From an uncultured Novosphingobium sp. (lineage in GTDB: Bacteria; Pseudomonadota; Alphaproteobacteria; Sphingomonadales; Sphingomonadaceae), in assembly GCA_938005655.1 (NCBI GenBank), contig CALLNA010000023.1:1-13242 (forward strand): a stretch of DNA of 13,242 nt. Reading direction: 5' to 3'. The notes beneath the pieces were generated by a model. That model had not been told where the DNA came from. It searched no databases and saw only the letters and a list, made by a program, of their open reading frames with translations. Positions 7,991-13,242 of this stretch are shown here, one piece after another. The position numbers were made by a program, and so were the translations under genes. Position 1 is the stretch's first letter, and every line of letters begins with the position of its first letter.

Positions 7991-8060
7991 TGCCCCTCCG
8001 TCAGCCGCTTCGCGGCTGCCACCTCCCCATTTGCACTACGTGAAAATGGGGAGGATCGTT
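7991..8060 (+). repeat. Right end module of the DUF559 cassette
   Basis: The outer hairpin pairs CCTCCCCATTT (8022-8032) with AAATGGGGAGG (8044-8054) over an 11-nt loop whose sequence differs from that in the left module. The inner hairpin pairs CAGCCGC (8002-8008) with GCGGCTG (8012-8018) around TTC. Its inner edge provides the ribosome site of the DUF559 gene. It starts 7 bases beyond the purL stop codon. Confidence 0.75.
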
Positions 8061-8067
8061 GGGTGGG

Positions 8068-10281
<2,214 letters not shown>

Positions 10282-10374
10282 GGCCCGCGCCTTAGCCGCG
10301 CGTCGGACGGAAGGCTAGGGGCCAGGCCGGCCTGCGGCTTGACCGCGCCGCGCCGCGCGGCCATTGCTGCCGCG
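10282..10374. promoter_or_regulatory. Divergent purL-xseB intergenic region
   Basis: These 93 bases must hold the purL promoter and probably that of the xseB-ispA-coaD run. They are very GC-rich. On the plus strand TTGACC (10339-10344) is followed 17 nt later by CATTGC (10362-10367), a poor -10. I see no clear operator, PurR-type palindrome or riboswitch. Confidence 0.35.
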
Positions 10375-10629
10375 ATGGAACAGCCCGCTCCCGACATTTC
10401 CGCGATGACCTTCGAGGACGCCCTGCGCGCGCTGGAGGACGTCGTCCGCCGGCTCGAGAGCGGGGACGTGCCGCTCGACGATTCGATCACGCTCTACGAA
10501 CGCGGCGAAGCCCTGCGCAAGCATTGCCAGGCCCGGCTCGACGCGGCCCAGGCGCGGATCGAGAAGATCGTCCAGGGCCCGGACGGCCAGGCCGCGGGCG
10601 TCCAGCCCTTCGACGAGGCGGGGCGCTGA
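10375..10629 (+). CDS. xseB: Exodeoxyribonuclease VII small subunit
   Basis: The small helical subunit that assembles with XseA to form exonuclease VII, which degrades single-stranded DNA in repair. It has 84 residues, the usual size. The conserved core is SAMTFEDALRALEDVVRRLESGDVPLDDSITLYERGEAL (residues 9-47), then a second helix, RLDAAQARIEKIV. The start is uncertain between ATG 10375 and ATG 10405: neither has a visible Shine-Dalgarno, and the first gives the more usual N-terminal length. The frame is open far upstream, but that part is antisense to purL. It is first in a tight run; the ispA start follows its stop by 2 nt. xseA is not in the window. Confidence 0.93.
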   Translation: MEQPAPDISAMTFEDALRALEDVVRRLESGDVPLDDSITLYERGEALRKHCQARLDAAQARIEKIVQGPDGQAAGVQPFDEAGR

Positions 10630-10631
10630 GC

Positions 10632-11540
10632 GTGGCCGAGACGACGCTGAAGGACGGCATCTTCGCCGAAGGCATCGCGCGCATCCAGCGCGAGGTGGAT
10701 TCGCTGCTCGACGCCCTGCTGGCCGTGCCCGGCGACGCCCGCGCGCGCCTGTTCGAGGCGATGCGCTACACCGCCATCGCCGGGGGCAAGCGGCTGCGCC
10801 CGCTGCTCCTCGTCGCCACGGCCGAGATGTACGGGGTCGACCGCGCCGCCGCGGCCCGCGCCGGGGTCGCGCTGGAGGCGATCCACGTCTATTCGCTGAT
10901 CCACGACGACCTGCCGTGCATGGACGACGACGACCTCCGCCACGGCAAGCCGACCCTGCACCGGGCCTTCGACGAGGCGACCGCCGTGCTGGCCGGCGAC
11001 GCCTTGCAGAGCTTCGCCTTCGAGGTGCTGTCCGATCCCGCGACCAGCGGCGATCCCTTTACCCGGATCGAGCTGGTCGCGACCCTGGCCCAGGCGAGCG
11101 GCGCCCACGGCATGGCCGGCGGGCAGATGATGGACATCGTCGCCGAGACCGCGGACTTCGACCTGCCGACCGTGACCCGCCTCCAGCAGCTCAAGACCGG
11201 GGCGCTGCTCGGCGCGGCGGTCGAGATGGGAGCGATCCTCGGCAAGGTGCCGCCTGAGGGCCGCACCCACCTGCGCGGCTATGCCCGCGACATCGGCCTG
11301 GCCTTCCAGATCGCCGACGACCTGCTCGACCATGAGGGCGACCAGGCCCTGGCCGGCAAGGCCCTGCGCAAGGATGCCGAGGCTGGCAAGCAGACCTTCG
11401 TCTCGCTGCTCGGTCCGGAGCGCGCCCGCGCCCAGGCCCGCGCACTGGTCGACCAGGCGGTCGCTCACCTCTCGCAGCACGGGGCCGAGGCCGACCTGCT
11501 GCGCGCGGTCGCCCGCTTCATCGTGGAAAGGGACCGCTGA
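10632..11540 (+). CDS. ispA: Farnesyl diphosphate synthase (polyprenyl synthetase)
   Basis: Condenses isopentenyl diphosphate with dimethylallyl and geranyl diphosphate to make farnesyl diphosphate, feeding undecaprenyl phosphate, quinones and carotenoids; cytosolic. It has 302 residues. GGKRLRP lies at 51-57. The first Asp-rich motif DDLPCMD (92-98) has the two-residue insertion typical of bacterial farnesyl synthases, after HVYSLIH. Then come GGQMMD (163-168), the KTG of LQQLKTGALL (188-190) and the second motif DDLLD (229-233). The start is GTG 10632, two bases after the xseB stop; upstream in-frame codons belong to xseB in another frame. A GGGG inside the xseB 3' end may serve as ribosome site. 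A geranylgeranyl product cannot be excluded, but the motifs fit FPP best. Confidence 0.94.
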   Translation: MAETTLKDGIFAEGIARIQREVDSLLDALLAVPGDARARLFEAMRYTAIAGGKRLRPLLLVATAEMYGVDRAAAARAGVALEAIHVYSLIHDDLPCMDDDDLRHGKPTLHRAFDEATAVLAGDALQSFAFEVLSDPATSGDPFTRIELVATLAQASGAHGMAGGQMMDIVAETADFDLPTVTRLQQLKTGALLGAAVEMGAILGKVPPEGRTHLRGYARDIGLAFQIADDLLDHEGDQALAGKALRKDAEAGKQTFVSLLGPERARAQARALVDQAVAHLSQHGAEADLLRAVARFIVERDR

Positions 11541-11541
11541 G

Positions 11542-12063
11542 ATGACCGCAGGGGGGGAAAGGATCGGCGTCTATCCGGGCACCTTCGACCCGATCACGCT
11601 GGGCCATGCCGACATCATCCGGCGCGGGGCCAAGCTGGTCGACCGGCTGATCATCGGGGTGACGACCAACCCGTCGAAGAACCCGATGTTCTCGCCCGAC
11701 GAGCGGATCGCCATGGTCAACCGCGAGGTCGCCGCGCTGAACCTCGACAATGTCGAGGTCGTCGGCTTCCATGCGCTGCTGATGCGCTTCGCGGAGAGGC
11801 AGGGCGCCAGCATGATCGTGCGCGGCCTGCGCGCCGTGGCGGACTTCGAGTACGAATACCAGATGGCCGGCATGAACCAGCAGCTCAACGCGAAGATCGA
11901 GACGGTCTTCCTCATGGCCGACGTCAGCCTCCAGCCGATCGCCTCCAAGCTGGTCAAGGAAATCGCCCTGTTCGGCGGCGAGATCGCGCGCTTCGTCAGC
12001 CCGGCGGTGAAGGCCGACGTGCTGGCCCGGGTCGAGAGCCTGGGCAGGCTCGGGGATTATTGA
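11542..12063 (+). CDS. coaD: Phosphopantetheine adenylyltransferase
   Basis: Transfers AMP from ATP to 4'-phosphopantetheine, the penultimate step of coenzyme A synthesis; a cytosolic hexamer. It has 173 residues, near the usual 160-170. TFDPITLGH (14-22) contains the nucleotidyltransferase HxGH-type motif ending in His22. VRGLRAVADFEYEYQMAGMNQQL is the family's most conserved segment. ASKLVKEIALFGG near the C-terminus matches the second nucleotide-binding motif. The ATG at 11542 is one base after the ispA stop, with AAAGGGA eight bases upstream, and earlier in-frame codons lie inside ispA. The three plus-strand genes before it are almost certainly cotranscribed. Confidence 0.96.
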   Translation: MTAGGERIGVYPGTFDPITLGHADIIRRGAKLVDRLIIGVTTNPSKNPMFSPDERIAMVNREVAALNLDNVEVVGFHALLMRFAERQGASMIVRGLRAVADFEYEYQMAGMNQQLNAKIETVFLMADVSLQPIASKLVKEIALFGGEIARFVSPAVKADVLARVESLGRLGDY

Positions 12064-12137
12064 GCGCCCGTGCGCTCGCCATTCATTGCCATGACAGCGA
12101 GCGGCGGCTATTTGCCGCGCGACTTCCGGGAGAATTC

Positions 12138-12899
<762 letters not shown>

Positions 12900-12939
12900 C
12901 GCGCCGCGTTCGCGCCACGTGTTGCCCTAGCCGCCCGCC

Positions 12940-13242
12940 ATGCGCGTCGACCTTTTCGATTTCGAGCTGCCTCCCGAACGGATCGCCCTGCGGCCGGTGA
13001 AGCCGCGCGATGCCGCGCGGCTGCTGTTGGTCGAAGGGGACCGCGCCTTCGCCGACCACACCGTCCGCGACCTGCCCCGGCTCCTGCGCGCGGGCGACGT
13101 GCTGGTGTTCAACGATACCCGCGTCATCCCGGCCCAGCTCGAAGGCCGGCGCGGCGAGGCGCGGATCGGCGCGACCCTGCACAAGCGGATCGACCTGCGC
13201 CGCTGGCAGGCCTTTGTCCGCAATGGCAAGCGCCTGCGCGAG
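12940..13242 (+). CDS. queA: tRNA preQ1(34) ribosyltransferase-isomerase (3'-truncated)
   Basis: Moves the ribosyl part of S-adenosylmethionine onto preQ1 at position 34 of tRNA to make epoxyqueuosine. Only the first 101 of about 340-350 residues are in the window; the frame is open to the last base. The N-terminus MRVDLFDFELPPERIALRPV is the family hallmark, followed by RDAARLLLV, FADHTVRDLPRLLRAGDVLV, FNDTRVIPAQL and the start of the inserted domain (ARIGATLHKR...WQAFVRNGKRL). No Shine-Dalgarno is visible before the ATG. The cyclophilin stop lies 40 bases upstream. The usual partner tgt would be expected downstream, outside the window. Confidence 0.95.
   Translation, partial: MRVDLFDFELPPERIALRPVKPRDAARLLLVEGDRAFADHTVRDLPRLLRAGDVLVFNDTRVIPAQLEGRRGEARIGATLHKRIDLRRWQAFVRNGKRLRE

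Larger units (their letters stand above)
7565..8060. mobile_element. 496-bp DUF559 cassette bounded by inverted end modules
   Basis: The unit begins with AACGATCCTCCCCATTTT (7565-7582) and ends with its exact reverse complement (8043-8060). Inside these lie inverted modules of 72 and 70 bases (7565-7636 and 7991-8060) that agree at roughly three quarters of positions and fold into the same two hairpins. The DUF559 gene fills the space between: its start lies at the inner edge of one module and its stop at the inner edge of the other. The cassette occupies the gap between convergent serB and purL, leaving 9 and 7 bases of flank. I found no convincing target-site duplication and no transposase, so mobility is inferred from structure only. 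Confidence 0.55.

Noticed and set aside
10494..11480. 328-codon minus-strand frame opposite ispA
   Set aside because: Antisense shadow of ispA; no ribosome site or domain.

Overview
The window is GC-rich (about 65-70% in the genes I counted by hand) and packed with short intergenic gaps. Protein sequences and gene order point to an alphaproteobacterium, most likely Sphingomonadales: miaA and serB diverge, an ilvB-ilvH-ilvC run follows miaA, and a coaD-cyclophilin-queA run sits at the right end. The order-level assignment is from memory of such genomes, not from a search. Both ends of the window cut through genes, and no gene-free stretch exceeds 300 bases.

Left part (1-2890): a 5'-truncated epoxide hydrolase on the plus strand converges on a minus-strand pair, a TMEM175-type K+ channel protein and an I78-family inhibitor lipoprotein, which share a TGATG stop/start. 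Between the converging ends lies a long inverted-repeat element (745-877). Both minus genes lie directly downstream of ilvC.

Centre (1871-6678): branched-chain amino acid synthesis, transcribed leftward: miaA, ilvB, a small unknown gene, ilvH, ilvC. The small gene (89 aa, about 51% GC) sits between the catalytic and regulatory subunits of acetohydroxyacid synthase and is tightly packed on both sides; it looks foreign. The ilvB leader has a perfect 10-bp hairpin and a TTGACA box. A second, different inverted repeat lies between ilvH and ilvC.

serB (6671-7555) diverges from miaA, and the two coding regions overlap by 8 bp at their starts. Between the converging ends of serB and purL sits a compact 496-bp cassette (7565-8060): a DUF559 endonuclease-like gene framed by inverted end modules of about 70 bp, whose outer 18 bp are identical and which fold into matching hairpins. 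This is the best candidate here for a little-described mobile or selfish unit.

Right part (8068-13242): purL on the minus strand (purine synthesis), divergent from a plus-strand run xseB (exonuclease VII small subunit), ispA (farnesyl diphosphate synthase), coaD (CoA synthesis), a secreted cyclophilin with a Pro/Ala-rich tail, and the 5' third of queA (queuosine tRNA modification). xseB-ispA-coaD are separated by only 1-2 nt and are probably one transcript.
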